DNA of 59,072 nucleotides from an uncultured Schlesneria sp. (GCA_903899985.1 CAIULL010000123.1:1-59072), one strand, 5' to 3'; counted from the first letter of the stretch, positions 16,758 to 28,000 are shown. A program made the numbers and translations. Notes: generated by a model not told the origin, from the sequence alone.

Positions 16758-18842
16758 TCACGGTTCGGTCTGCAGGATATCAGCAAACGGGTCTGGCTCG
16801 TCCGACTCTTCTTGCTCATCGAGCTGTTCCGGCTCGTTGGGATTCTTTGGCTTTTTCAGCTTTTTCAGTTTACCGTGATCCAATTCACGAGGAGGATTGG
16901 AGGCGGTTGGATAAAGCTTTTCTGGTTTTGCCGCAACCTGATGAACGGCCTGCTCGACGTGATTGTCTGACGTGGTTGACAGGCTGGCTTGGACGATCGC
17001 TTGTGGTGCTCGTACCTTGCCGGTCGCCAATTGAGTTCTTAACGATTGCCGCAACGCGAGACGTTCTGATTCCTCTGGACCTGCAATCAGTATGACATCG
17101 TCGACGATGTAGCGATCAAACTCACGCCGCATCTGGACTTTGGCACCATATCGCTGGTCTCCGAAATTGACGACGACTTCTTTGTCGTCAATGGCGATAG
17201 ACCGAACTGGGGCCTGCAGGAACGTATCGGCCGACATCCCCGAATTAGGAACAAATCGAGATTGATTCCAGACCATTCGATTGAAATCGCTTGAAGAATT
17301 CCCCTGGATCAAGTCGAGCGCCTGTTGCTGCTGCTCAGGATCGCGTCCAAGCGTAATCCCCGCAGCAAAGTCCTGGATCGGGATCAGGATTTCCAAGGTG
17401 GACTTCACCGAGGCGGGAACGCCCGTGACTTGCCATTGAATATCATCGACGAGGAACTTGCCCCGTTCATCGCGGAGTAAATAGGTGAAGGGACGACCAC
17501 CCTGACGGACATCCATCTTGGTGAGTGCCCCCTGGTACGAGGCCGAGATAATTTCAATATCGGTGGAATCGAAACCTTCAAGAGGCATCGAAGGAACCGT
17601 CGCTTCCGTCATTTTATCCCAGACGCGGCTGGAAAAATCTCGCGTTGAACAATGTTTGATCTCTTCCAGTTTTCGATGTGACAACGCGTTCACAAAGACT
17701 TCGAGCATCCCATGCGATGTGAACATCGCGGAAAGTCGCATTTCCTGTTTCGTAGCGATCTCGTAGATCGTGACGTCGGAAACAACGAATTCTGGTAACG
17801 CGTCCGACGTTGTGTCAGGCTCACGCTGCATATCGACTTGTACGAACTCGGTTTCACTGCGAAGAGTGAAGTCAGCGCGATTGCCTCGCAATCGAACCTG
17901 CAATTCATGTTCTGGCAATTGCGGTTCTGGAAGTTTGGCCTGCTTGAGATCCGCGAACGACAGACTTCCTTCGAAGAAGTCGGCTTCGCACAACTCGGAC
18001 AGCTTTTTCTTGTCTTCCGTCTGATAGGCCGTAAGGAAAGCCACACATCGATTGACAGCATGAGCGACATTCAGGACGGATGGTAATTTTTCTTCTTCAT
18101 CTTTACAGGCAATTCCCACATCGGAGACCTGCCACTTCCCTTTGCGAAGTTCAAGGGTGATGACCGTTTCACCCGATTGTCGCGGCATTTTCACGACGGC
18201 AATCTTTTCGTCCATCGAAGCCACCGGTCGGAATTTTCCGCTCGACGATTTTCCTTTGGTGACCTGCCGTGTGACCTGAGCCAGGAACGAGGGAGGGACG
18301 TCTTCGAGAGCGGATCGCAATTTCGGTGTGGTGATAGAAAGGACCTGTTCACGATCGCCATGTGCCCATGCATCCAGGAACTCGCGAACCGTCAGCAACA
18401 GATCCATCTGTTCGGTGACCGATTTATACGCTTCGATCCCTTTTTTCTTCTGCTTCAGATAGATGTCATCGATGACCCACTTGCCAGATTCATCTTTCGT
18501 CAGTTCGTAGAAGACTTCTTTTTTGTCTTCGCCAACCTGGACGGACACCCGCTTCTTGTCGTCTGAAATCTGTTCGACGTCGACAATCGAAGTTTTTCCA
18601 TCCGGAATTCGCAGGATCTTGAGATCTTCAAGAGCGGAAGCGGTGCGTAGCGCACGCTTGTTGAAGTCGTCTGATGTGACGACCTTCAGCCCTTCAAGGT
18701 CTTGTGCCTTGAGGTTTTCGGAAAAGGCCATGATGGCGCGGTTCTCGATCAAGTGGGCGCAGCCGGCACCGGTGCCTGCAACGCTCATGGCGAGACATAA
18801 CGACCACACGAAGGAGCGAACAGCTCTGGACATGCGTGCCAT
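16758..18842 (-). CDS. Lipoprotein with five repeated NTF2-like units
   Basis: No named family was recognised. From the ATG at 18842 the product is 694 residues. The N-terminus MARMSRAVRSFVWSLCLAMS continues to a lipobox-like GAGC, suggesting a membrane-anchored lipoprotein. The rest consists of about five units of 100-120 residues, each starting with a helix such as FSENLKAQDLEGLKVVTSDDF or VREFLDAWAHGDREQVLSI. Each unit ends in a strand of the form GKW-x-V-x-D-[DV]: KWVIDDIYL, KWQVSDVGI, EFVVSDVTI, KFLVDDIQW and RYIVDDVIL. This layout suggests tandem NTF2/cystatin-like domains. The C-terminus is rich in Lys, Pro and Glu. It lies 286 bases downstream of the PDZ protein gene on the same strand. 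Confidence 0.6.
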   Translation of the reverse strand: MARMSRAVRSFVWSLCLAMSVAGTGAGCAHLIENRAIMAFSENLKAQDLEGLKVVTSDDFNKRALRTASALEDLKILRIPDGKTSIVDVEQISDDKKRVSVQVGEDKKEVFYELTKDESGKWVIDDIYLKQKKKGIEAYKSVTEQMDLLLTVREFLDAWAHGDREQVLSITTPKLRSALEDVPPSFLAQVTRQVTKGKSSSGKFRPVASMDEKIAVVKMPRQSGETVITLELRKGKWQVSDVGIACKDEEEKLPSVLNVAHAVNRCVAFLTAYQTEDKKKLSELCEADFFEGSLSFADLKQAKLPEPQLPEHELQVRLRGNRADFTLRSETEFVQVDMQREPDTTSDALPEFVVSDVTIYEIATKQEMRLSAMFTSHGMLEVFVNALSHRKLEEIKHCSTRDFSSRVWDKMTEATVPSMPLEGFDSTDIEIISASYQGALTKMDVRQGGRPFTYLLRDERGKFLVDDIQWQVTGVPASVKSTLEILIPIQDFAAGITLGRDPEQQQQALDLIQGNSSSDFNRMVWNQSRFVPNSGMSADTFLQAPVRSIAIDDKEVVVNFGDQRYGAKVQMRREFDRYIVDDVILIAGPEESERLALRQSLRTQLATGKVRAPQAIVQASLSTTSDNHVEQAVHQVAAKPEKLYPTASNPPRELDHGKLKKLKKPKNPNEPEQLDEQEESDEPDPFADILQTEP

Positions 18843-19128
18843 CCTTGGCGAGTCAGCGCAAAGGTCACGCGGACTCAAAAGTCTGACAAAGACAGGAATT
18901 GTGAAATGGGAGGACGGGCTTCTCTCAGATTCCGAATTTCAGGTCAAGATCAGGATCACCACTTTTCGGCAAATAAATTACTCAACCCGAAAAGTTTTTG
19001 ATAAAGGCCTCGAACATCGGCTTTTTGGAGCGACTCGAAGCCTTTTGGACCGGAAAACTGACGGACCGATTTTGATTATCAACTTGACTCAAACACGTGG
19101 TCAAAACCAATCGCTTTCGAGTCTCAAT

Positions 19129-22100
19129 TCAACGCGATATCTCGACCTTTGGCAGAACATCCGATTCGGTTTCCATAGGTGCCGTTTCCTTCGCAGGGTC
19201 AAACGGAAGATACCCGAACCGCATCTCAGTCCCTCTGTAGATGAAGAATTTGATCAGATTTTTGCCGAGAGGATCGGAGGGTCGTTCTGCGACCTGTTTT
19301 GCGAACTGAGTTACAATCCACGAGACGTTGTCGAGGGTCACAGTTTCCCATTTGTCGAGTCCAACAAGGATGTCGTCCTTCTGGATTCCGTTATCGGCCG
19401 CGAGACTTTTGGGTTCGACTTCCAGAACCTTCAGCCCTCCTCGATATTTGTTAGTGGTTTTGGCGAGCCTGTTCGTGTCGTCGGCGGATAACTTCCCCAA
19501 TTTCAGACCCATTTGCTGAAGTGGTTGCAGGTCGGATTGGGACGTGAATGTCAACGGCTCGCCCTTACTCTCAGCAATTCCTTCACCGAGTTTCTTGTAA
19601 TGCTCATAACGAGCCAACAAACGTTTTAAGGTCAGATGAGCCTGAACTCTTTTGTTCGCCGCCTCAAGAATTGCTTTTTGGGAAACAGCCCCTTTTTCCG
19701 CTGCAGAGCCGAATTGCTTTGACAATGTCTCTGCCAATTCGTGATCGGCCTGGGCCCCTTCGATCTGAAACTGCAAGTCCTGTACAGCCGCGTTGTAAGT
19801 CTCTTTTAAAATACGCGCTTTTCGAGTTGCGGTTTCCAGTCGTCGTCTTGCGCTCTCCATTTCCTGGACGGTCGTAACATGACTCTTTAACAGCTTTTCT
19901 TGTCGCAAAAACTCACTCTGTGCGGCGGCAACTTCTTCACGGGCACTTACCAGGTTGGTGGCCAATTCGTCACCTGATGGAAATGAAACAGGAACGGGGA
20001 CAAGGTTTTCTGAGTTCTGATCGGGTTCCGACTTGAGAATAACTCCATTTTCATCGGTCGTCACGGCCGTCGGATGGGGGTTCTTTCCGTCCCGAGCATC
20101 TCCGTAAAAGAACGCTGATTTTTGTCCCGAGCCGGGTTTACTCGCCTGCGGGGGTCGCCATCTCGTCGGTTCCGTTTTCAGGTTCTCATCCGAGGGAAAC
20201 CTCAAGACGGCGAGCACGGTCCCACGTCGCTCCGCTTCGACGATCGGGTCAACGCCGGGATCAAGCTTTGACGACGTGATCGTTTCAATATTGGCGATCG
20301 CCAAATGCTGAACTTTGGAATCCGGTAAATAGGCGACTTTTGTCAGCAGATTACCACTCCGGACATAATCCAGGTCTGCATTCGTGATTTCGAAAGGGAC
20401 GCTGTTGTGACTCAGGTAAGCCTCACTACTCGAATTCGCTGGATAGACATCCAACAAGAGTGGTCTTGAATTCGATTTAAAATAACCAGATGTGACTTGA
20501 AGCGGATAATGCCGAACTTCCTTTGAACCTCGTTCAAAGTTCAGACGAGCGGGGAGACCAATTGTTTCTTCCAAATAAATGATCTTGGGAACGATACGCT
20601 CGGGCCCCTTAAATGTCAGAAAACGGACTTGAGTCGATTTTGGATCGGGTAAAGGCTCCGATTGTCTATCGAGCGTTACAGAAGGCACTGTTCGTTCGAG
20701 ACTCTCTGTTGAAGCTCGTTCGGCTTTCAACGGATTCTCAAGCTGCGCCCTCCCATTCGGGTCGCTGTTCCATTCCGTCTCTTCCCCGGCGATCAGCTCA
20801 TTCGTCCGTCGTTCAATGATTTGTTTCTGTTGAGCCTGTCGTCGGCCAATCTGTTGTTCTAATCGACTGAGTCGGGAATGGAGTTCCTTCACTCGCAATT
20901 TTTCCAATTGCAACTTGAGATCGAACGCTGCCGAGAGTGAAGCCTCAACGTCTCGGCGCAAATCTTCGATGGTCGGTGTTACGGGCCTTTCAGGCGGTAT
21001 CGTTCTTGATATCGCCCGAATCCTTTCGGCAGTCACCACCGCCTTTGATTCATGTTCAGCAATCGCTGCTGACAATCGATTCGATTCCGACGTGTCGATG
21101 GCGAGTCCTAGTTTTTTTTCCGCGTCTTCAATCGTTGAAGTTGCACTGACGTGTATGAGACTCAATGACGGGGTTTGTACTTCGACTGCGCCTGTACCCG
21201 AAGTGTCGTCGTCTGACGATGTCCATTTCCCCGTGACGGGCGACAGAACAAATGTCCGATCACCGATTGTTGCCGAGATCATGTTCCATCCATGCTCAGG
21301 CTTGACTTTACCGACATATTCCTTCGGAATCGTCAGCTTGCCCCACTTGCCAGCTTTGCTGCTGAAGCCGAACAATTGATCATCAACAATGACCGAACAA
21401 AAGCTGCTGCTTGTGATCGATTGCTTCAAACGTGGCTGACCATCTTTGGGAAGACCGACAACAACGCGATCCCATTTTCCTGTTAAGGTACTGTAGGCCG
21501 ACAACCCTTCTTTGGTTTCAATCACAAGAAGCTCTTGAGAAGAAACCCGGTCAAACGGACGGACCGCATCTCCCAAAATTTTGGTTGGAGCAGAATCACT
21601 ACTCGACAAATCTGAAATGCTTGGCAGACGCAGGTCGCTTGAACCGGGAGGGGACCCTGGGATTGAAGACGAATTCAGTTGTTCAGCGGACGGCCTTGTC
21701 TTCTGGAAAGGGTCAGCATCGGTATCTGAAACAGGCTTCGAATTGGAATTGCTCGAGTCAGTCTCAACAGCTTCAGGCTTTTTTTCCTTGATTTGAATCG
21801 TTTGGTCGTTTGATTTCGGATTGCCAACTATTTGAATGGGTTTGCCATCCAATTTTTGGCCGAATGTGTTCCGCCGCGTCCATTGCATATCGAACAGATA
21901 ATCGATTTCTTCCTGCGTCACGCCGGCATTTTTTATCAACTCTTTCTTTTTTTCCTCAACAAGTTCGGGTGTCAATTCCTCTAAAGAGAGTTTCCCGTTG
22001 AGCTTGTTGCCTGTTTCGTCCGGTGTCATCGTGAAAGTGGCAGTCAATCCATTTAGGAGACCGCTTTGATCAATAAGGGCCCCCTGGAATTGGTGCTCCT

Positions 22101-22401
22101 TTTCTCGCCATTTCAATTTCACCCATGGCTGCCCGTTGATAGACGTTTGAAAATCGGCAGTTCCGTCAGTCACTCGACTTACCGTACATCTGTCAAAGCT
22201 TCCTTTGCGTCCCATTTCCCATTCACCCGAGATATTCGGCATCGAACTACGACGCGGGGTGGTATTTTCAACGCTCGACTCTGGTTTGGCGCGATCCGAA
22301 TCGGCTAATGCTGGTTCATCGTTCGCCGATGAGATGGCAAACCACACGGTGCCGATGATCACCGCGATCACGAATCGAGAGAGAAATCTGTACTTGTTCA
22401 T
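19129..22401 (-). CDS. Large exported protein with coiled coils and C-terminal PDZ domain
   Basis: This is a 1090-residue protein of no family I can name. Its N-terminus is an export signal or anchor (YRFLSRFVIAVIIGTVWFAIS). Residues about 50-160 (ISGEWEMGRKGSFDRCTVSR and following) look like a small beta domain. A Ser/Pro-rich linker follows. Residues about 470-550 and 830-930 are charged heptad-like coiled coils (SRLEQQIGRRQAQQKQIIER; VAAAQSEFLRQEKLLKSHV). Residues about 1000-1070 form a PDZ-like domain (YRGGLKVLEVEPKSLAADNG, IQKDDILVGLD). It follows the kinase gene by 176 bases on the same strand and may be a periplasmic or envelope partner of that signalling unit. Confidence 0.6.
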   Translation of the reverse strand: MNKYRFLSRFVIAVIIGTVWFAISSANDEPALADSDRAKPESSVENTTPRRSSMPNISGEWEMGRKGSFDRCTVSRVTDGTADFQTSINGQPWVKLKWREKEHQFQGALIDQSGLLNGLTATFTMTPDETGNKLNGKLSLEELTPELVEEKKKELIKNAGVTQEEIDYLFDMQWTRRNTFGQKLDGKPIQIVGNPKSNDQTIQIKEKKPEAVETDSSNSNSKPVSDTDADPFQKTRPSAEQLNSSSIPGSPPGSSDLRLPSISDLSSSDSAPTKILGDAVRPFDRVSSQELLVIETKEGLSAYSTLTGKWDRVVVGLPKDGQPRLKQSITSSSFCSVIVDDQLFGFSSKAGKWGKLTIPKEYVGKVKPEHGWNMISATIGDRTFVLSPVTGKWTSSDDDTSGTGAVEVQTPSLSLIHVSATSTIEDAEKKLGLAIDTSESNRLSAAIAEHESKAVVTAERIRAISRTIPPERPVTPTIEDLRRDVEASLSAAFDLKLQLEKLRVKELHSRLSRLEQQIGRRQAQQKQIIERRTNELIAGEETEWNSDPNGRAQLENPLKAERASTESLERTVPSVTLDRQSEPLPDPKSTQVRFLTFKGPERIVPKIIYLEETIGLPARLNFERGSKEVRHYPLQVTSGYFKSNSRPLLLDVYPANSSSEAYLSHNSVPFEITNADLDYVRSGNLLTKVAYLPDSKVQHLAIANIETITSSKLDPGVDPIVEAERRGTVLAVLRFPSDENLKTEPTRWRPPQASKPGSGQKSAFFYGDARDGKNPHPTAVTTDENGVILKSEPDQNSENLVPVPVSFPSGDELATNLVSAREEVAAAQSEFLRQEKLLKSHVTTVQEMESARRRLETATRKARILKETYNAAVQDLQFQIEGAQADHELAETLSKQFGSAAEKGAVSQKAILEAANKRVQAHLTLKRLLARYEHYKKLGEGIAESKGEPLTFTSQSDLQPLQQMGLKLGKLSADDTNRLAKTTNKYRGGLKVLEVEPKSLAADNGIQKDDILVGLDKWETVTLDNVSWIVTQFAKQVAERPSDPLGKNLIKFFIYRGTEMRFGYLPFDPAKETAPMETESDVLPKVEISR

Positions 22402-22513
22402 ATTATTGCGTTCTGTCAGGAATTAATTTGTTATTGAACCATTCGTAGTAATGACGTTGGTTTCTTCGCGTACCCAAAAGTAGGTGGCATTCGGGGTGGA
22501 TTCGTCAGCCACT

Positions 22514-22557
22514 AGGGCAGAGGCCCGTTAACCACCCCCGTGGAGGGGGTGGGGTTT
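22514..22557 (+). repeat. GC-rich hairpin repeat, copy C
   Basis: AGGGCAGAGGCCCGTTAACC followed by ACCCCCGTGGAGGGGGTGGGG and TTT. The stem CCACCCCC/GGGGGTGG is perfect. It sits 21 bases after the kinase stop (as read on the - strand), in the gap before the PDZ protein gene. Confidence 0.75.
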
Positions 22558-22577
22558 CGTTGGAAACGCTTAATTGG

Positions 22578-24128
22578 CTACGGGCCATTGCGACCGGGCA
22601 TTTCTTCCCCATTCACGGTCGTCTCAAGAAGCTCAATCAGATCTGTTGTTGCGTCGAGTTCGGTCTCTACCGCATTCCAAGGTTCTGCGGAAGTTGGCGT
22701 TATCGATACGTCCGATGGTCGAATTCCGGATTGTTCGTCAGAGTCAATTCGAGCGCGTGCGTCTGGCTTTAGATTGACGAACCACATCAGCAGCGAAATA
22801 CCGAACAGTGCCGTGATTGAGAAAAGCGTCCCGCGAACGATGTATTTTCGTGGCCAATCCAGGGAATTTCTGGAATCACTTTCGTGTTTCGGCACCAGCA
22901 ACCAATCATCAACACCAGTTGGCAAGTCGACGGACGTTGGTTGCTGGACGTGAGCAAGGCTTTGTTCCAGCAACGTCGCCACTTCTGCTGCAGAGCCGAA
23001 CCGTTCTGCAACATCCTTGGCGAGCAGTTTCATCACAATTCGTTCGAGCCACTGCGGAATCTCGGGGTTGATTTCCCGAATGGGCCGCGGGGCGGTCTCA
23101 CGAATCCTGCGGAGAATTCCAAACGTGGTGTCCGCTCGAAATGGAGGCCGACCCGTACACATCGCGTATAACACGGCTCCCAGACTGAACAGGTCACTGC
23201 GATGATCAACCGCGTCGCCGTTCGCCTGTTCCGGCGACATATACTGTGGTGTACCAGCAATGATTCCCGTTCGAGTCAATGTCGCATCATCGACCGCCCG
23301 AGCCAGACCGAAGTCGGTTAGCAACACTCGGTCGACGTTTGTTTCCAGCAAGATGTTCGCGGGTTTCACATCACGATGAACGAGACCTTGAGCATGTGCT
23401 GCCGATAACCCAAGGGAAGCCTGCATACCGATTCGTAACACGTCCTTTACATCGAGCGGCCCCTGTTGGTCGAGACGCTCCTGTAGCGACTGACAAGCCA
23501 CATACGGCATGACCAGATACGGCAGCTTGGCATTCGCATTGACGGAGTGAATTGCCATCACATGCGGATTGACGACGGCTGCCGTGGCCTGAGCCTCGCG
23601 TGCAAACCGCCGCCTTGCAGCACCACTCGTTGCCAGATGAGGCGAAAGAACTTTCACAGCAACGTGCCGGTGCAGTTCTTTCTGAAACCCCTTCAGGACA
23701 ATTCCCATTCCACCGCGACCGATCACCTCGACGATTTCATAGTCACCCAGACGCCCCAGACTCGATTGATCGTCGCTCGGTTCCAGGAAATCGACGGCAA
23801 AATCGGCTGAGAAATGAGAAGCATCGTCGTCATGTGACGAATACCCATGAGTGCTGAACCCTGCTCGCCGGGCCGCACTGCGTGAGAGACGCTCGCTCGC
23901 TTCTGACCACCACTCGTTCGTCGCGGCAAGCACTTCAAATTCGTGGCGACATTGAGAACAGTTAGACAAATGCTCGGAAACTTCGGTCTCTTCCTTTTCC
24001 GGAAGAGATTCCGTCAGCAGGTTTTGCAACTGCTTTCGATCACAACAGGTCTTTGAAAAATCAGTCATAGACAAACGATTCAAATAGGTTTTATGAGTCA
24101 TACGGCGACGAATGACAGATTTCGACAC
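22578..24128 (-). CDS. Ser/Thr protein kinase with anti-sigma-type zinc-finger N-terminus
   Basis: This is a Hanks-type kinase of up to 516 residues. The N-terminal 70 residues carry CCDRKQLQNLLTESLPEKEE and HLSNCSQC, the H-x3-C-x2-C pattern of zinc-binding anti-sigma domains. The kinase domain follows at about 125-390: GRGGMG glycine loop, VAVKVL lysine, HRDVKPANILL catalytic loop, and LTDFGLAR. A single transmembrane helix lies near 440-455 (YIVRGTLFSITALFGISLLM), with a short outer tail. The GTG at 24128 starts three bases after the sigma gene stop; ATGs at 24101 and 24068 are alternatives and the last gives a typical N-terminus. The sigma-kinase pair suggests the kinase controls that sigma factor. 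Confidence 0.88.
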   Translation of the reverse strand: MSKSVIRRRMTHKTYLNRLSMTDFSKTCCDRKQLQNLLTESLPEKEETEVSEHLSNCSQCRHEFEVLAATNEWWSEASERLSRSAARRAGFSTHGYSSHDDDASHFSADFAVDFLEPSDDQSSLGRLGDYEIVEVIGRGGMGIVLKGFQKELHRHVAVKVLSPHLATSGAARRRFAREAQATAAVVNPHVMAIHSVNANAKLPYLVMPYVACQSLQERLDQQGPLDVKDVLRIGMQASLGLSAAHAQGLVHRDVKPANILLETNVDRVLLTDFGLARAVDDATLTRTGIIAGTPQYMSPEQANGDAVDHRSDLFSLGAVLYAMCTGRPPFRADTTFGILRRIRETAPRPIREINPEIPQWLERIVMKLLAKDVAERFGSAAEVATLLEQSLAHVQQPTSVDLPTGVDDWLLVPKHESDSRNSLDWPRKYIVRGTLFSITALFGISLLMWFVNLKPDARARIDSDEQSGIRPSDVSITPTSAEPWNAVETELDATTDLIELLETTVNGEEMPGRNGP

Positions 24129-24131
24129 CAG

Positions 24132-24743
24132 TTACACATCCCGCTCCGTCTCATACACCTCCACGAGCTGTCGTAATCTGGAAATGACGCGACTGCGGGC
24201 GACGTAGACACTGCCGCTCGTCAACTTCAGGCTTGCGGCCACATCAGCAATCGGTTCGCACAACACACAGGTCCTCCAAAAAGCCTGCCAGGTTGATTCA
24301 CGGAACTCACTGCGAGCCTGCTCCGCCGCCAGATCAAAAATCTCGTTCCGATATTCGTCATCAAATGCGACCACAGTGCGGTGCTCAGGTTCGGGAAGAT
24401 TCTTGAGCAGATCCATCAAGTCAGACCCACCGACACCACGACGTCCTGCCCCGCAAACATTCCCCCGCTGGATGAATTTGAGCGCCAGGTTCCGAGCAAT
24501 CGTGAATAACCATCGACGAAACGAAGCCTCGCGCCCGTCCGGCTGCCAATCATCAACGGCCTGAGTCACCGCCAGAATGACCTGTTGAGTCACATCTCGG
24601 GCGTCTGCCTCCTGCAATCCTCGCTGCCGCAACATTCGCAGAACAAGAGGTTCGTAAATGGAGACGAATTGAGTCCACGCCTGCTGATCCTGCGGATCTC
24701 GCAGTCGCAGCATCAGGCTCGGACGCGTCTCCGGTTCCAACAT
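24132..24743 (-). CDS. ECF-type RNA polymerase sigma factor
   Basis: This is a 203-residue sigma-70 family factor. Region 2 is seen in WTQFVSIYEPLVLRMLRQRG, DARDVTQQVILAVTQAVDDW and the promoter-melting FRRWLFTIARNLALKFIQR. Region 4 is a helix-turn-helix, EPIADVAASLKLTSGSVYVA followed by RSRVISRLRQL. The linker between regions 2 and 4 is long, as in planctomycete ECF groups that are linked to Ser/Thr kinases (known from published surveys of planctomycete ECF factors). The ATG at 24743 was chosen over a GTG at 24752. It is translationally adjacent to the kinase (three-base gap), so the two are almost certainly one operon. Confidence 0.9.
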   Translation of the reverse strand: MLEPETRPSLMLRLRDPQDQQAWTQFVSIYEPLVLRMLRQRGLQEADARDVTQQVILAVTQAVDDWQPDGREASFRRWLFTIARNLALKFIQRGNVCGAGRRGVGGSDLMDLLKNLPEPEHRTVVAFDDEYRNEIFDLAAEQARSEFRESTWQAFWRTCVLCEPIADVAASLKLTSGSVYVARSRVISRLRQLVEVYETERDV

Positions 24744-25009
24744 CGATGGCACTCCACTCGCTACATATTCCGATTGATGCTTATTTATTCCATCGCGAGA
24801 CTGAATCTTGCAAGGAATTTTCGTAATTCAGGCAGAATTACCGATTTTTTAGCGCGTCGACCACGGGCTTGTTATCAAATCACAGCCCGTCACACCGCTC
24901 GCTGTTCAATCGATTTCCCTCTACAATCCTGCGGCTGTTTCCTGGTTCACTTGATCCCGCATTGCCCCTGCTGGCTTTGTCGGGATGCATGTGTTTGCGC
25001 TGATGACAA

Positions 25010-28000
25010 ATGCTTCAACGAGTAATGGATGTGGTAGAAGAGAACTTGATTACACAATTGACGGATCTTCCATTAAGGTTGCTGTCTCAACCCGGAATGG
25101 CCGAGGTGATCGCGAAGCTGCGAGAGGGAAAAGATGCCACCATCGACGGAGCGTGGGGATCATCATCCGCCCTGGTTGCTGTCGCTTTGTGTCAACAATC
25201 AGAAAGCACGCTTGTCGTTGTCCTGCCGCATGAGAAGGACGTAGATGGATTTACATCGGATGTATCCGCATTCGGGTTTGAACCGGAATGCTTTCCCGCC
25301 TGGGCCGCCCTGCCCCAGGAATTGAGTATCACCGACCCGATTCTGGGAACGCGGTTGAGAATCTTGCGAGCCTTCGAATCCGCAGCTCCACCACGCATCG
25401 TCGTCACGACGATTCACGCATTGCTGCAACCGGTTCCCAGTCGCGAAGCGCGCACTGTTGCCTCACGGACACTGACCGTTGGCAGCGAACTGGATTTGGA
25501 GGAATTGACCACATGGATGGTCAGTCGCGGGTTTGAGCGAGTGACGGCAATTGAGCTTCCCGGTGAATTCAGTATTCACGGCGGCATCGTGGATGTCTTT
25601 TCTCCGGACGCCACTGACCCGGTTCGTATCGAACTGTTCGGGGATGAGATCGAATCGATCCGACTGTTCGATGTCGAATCACAGCGAAAAGTGAAAGATC
25701 TTAGCGAAATCGACATCGCGATCGTGACACCGATCCCCCAAACTCCTGTCGAGACGCAGGAACCACAAGCGGATAGCAAGGGAAGAAAAAAACGTGCTAA
25801 GGATACCGAGACAGAAACACCTTCGGCTGATTACTCGCCGATTTCCGATCTGAACTCGTCGGCCCTTGATTCATTGCCCGCCCAGTCCTGGGTCGTTCTG
25901 CTGGACCTTGCGGAAATTGTCAGTGAAGGAAAACGTTATCTCGATCGGATGGCGGACCCCCGAGGCTTATTCGGCGTTTCAGCGACTCTTGAGAAGTGTA
26001 CGCGCCGACCATACGTAACGATGGCACCGCTGCTGTCAGACAGCCTGTCACCGACTTGCCATCTGCAAGTCGAATCGATCGAGCGATTCGGTGGACTCAA
26101 GGGGGAGGCTCTTCAAGAACTCGCCCGATTCGTTCAACAGGATGAAACGGTTCTCATCGCCTGTCATAACGAAGCGGCTCGGACGCGACTGAGTGAGTTG
26201 ATGACGGAAGTCTTTTTAAATGAAGGAAAGGAATCTGCCAAAACAACGGATGAAACTGGTCATCAAACCAGATCTGGTAAACCTGCTAACGCAGCAGAAG
26301 CAGCAATAAAACTGGACGCACCGACGGAACCTGACTCGAAGAAGAAAGGCACAAAACCAGCTGCAGCGCCCGAAGCGGGAAAACCAAGCACCAGCCGCGC
26401 CGTCATGGACTCCAATGCGGGTGGTGGATTGAAAAAGTTCCTGCGAGGTGCTGCTAAAGAACAACAGGCAGAAGTGAATTCTGATGAATCAACGAACCCT
26501 TCGTCACCCCAGAACTATTCGAGCGATGGCGGTATCAATCCTTCGGAAGACAAACATCAAAAAACGAATCATCCACTGCTGTCGCGAATTCAACTTTGTG
26601 TAGGCCATGTCTCACGCGGTTTTCGTCTTCGGCCGAATCGTATTATTGTCCTGGGTGACAATGAATTGTTTGGACGGGCGGAAGTTCGGCGAACGGCAAA
26701 AAAGAGCAAAATCGAATCGCGAGCGATCGACAGTTTTCTCGACCTCAATTCTGGTGACCTGGTTGTCCATCTCTCACATGGAATCGGCCGATTCCGAGGG
26801 ATGGAAATTCAGCAGAAGGGTGACCACACCGAGGATCATCTGGCGATCGAGTTCGGTGGCGGCGTCAAAATGTACGTCCCCGTCTCATTGATTCACCTCG
26901 TCCAGAAATATATCGGCGGGGGAAAGGCTTCTCCCGAGTTATCAAAGCTGGGTGGATCGAGTTGGTCGAACAAGAAGAAGCGGGTGACCGAAGCGGTCTG
27001 CGACATGGCTTCGGACATGATCAAATTGCAGGCTGATCGAGACATGAAGCCCGGACTGCAATGTCCCCCCGACAGTCACTGGGTTGAGGAGTTCGACGCA
27101 GCATTCCCCTACACCGAAACCGTCGATCAGTTGCATGCGATCACCGACCTGAAACGTGACATGGAACAACCACGTCCGATGGATCGGCTGATCTGTGGCG
27201 ATGTCGGTTACGGAAAGACCGAAGTCGCCATGCGTGCCGCATTTAAAGCGGTTGATGCCGGACGACAGGTGGCGATCCTGGTTCCGACCACAGTCCTGTG
27301 CGAACAACATTTTCGCAGTTTCAGCGAGCGAATGGCCGAGTTTCCCGTCAATATCGCTTCATTGAATCGATTCAAGTCAGCCAAAGAAGTCCGCGATACC
27401 CTGAAAGGACTTGCGGAAGGAACGATCGACATCTGCATTGGCACGCATCGGCTGGTCAGCAAGGACGTCAAGTTCAAAGACCTCGGTCTCTTGGTAATTG
27501 ATGAAGAGCAACGATTCGGGGTCGAGGTCAAGGAACTGCTGAAACACATGCGACTGGAAGTCGACGTACTGACACTTTCGGCAACCCCCATTCCGCGAAC
27601 GCTTCACATGTCACTTGTCGGGGTTCGAGATATTTCTAATCTGGAAACGCCACCACAGGATCGTCAGGCGGTTGAAACGCACATCTGTCGCTGGAATAAA
27701 GAACTGATCCGATCGGCCATCATTCGCGAACTGAATCGCGACGGGCAGATCTATTTCGTTCACAATCGGGTTTACAATATCGAATCGATCGCAGACCAGA
27801 TTCGCAGCCTGGTCCCCGAAGCGACAGTCGATGTCGTGCATGGCCAGATGTCGGAAGAACCGATGGAACTGGCGATGATGAATTTTGTACAAGGACGGAC
27901 CGACGTTCTCGTCGCCACTACGATCATTGAAAGCGGCCTTGATATCCCTAATGCCAACACGATTTTCATTAATCAGGCCAACAATTACGGATTGGCCGAT

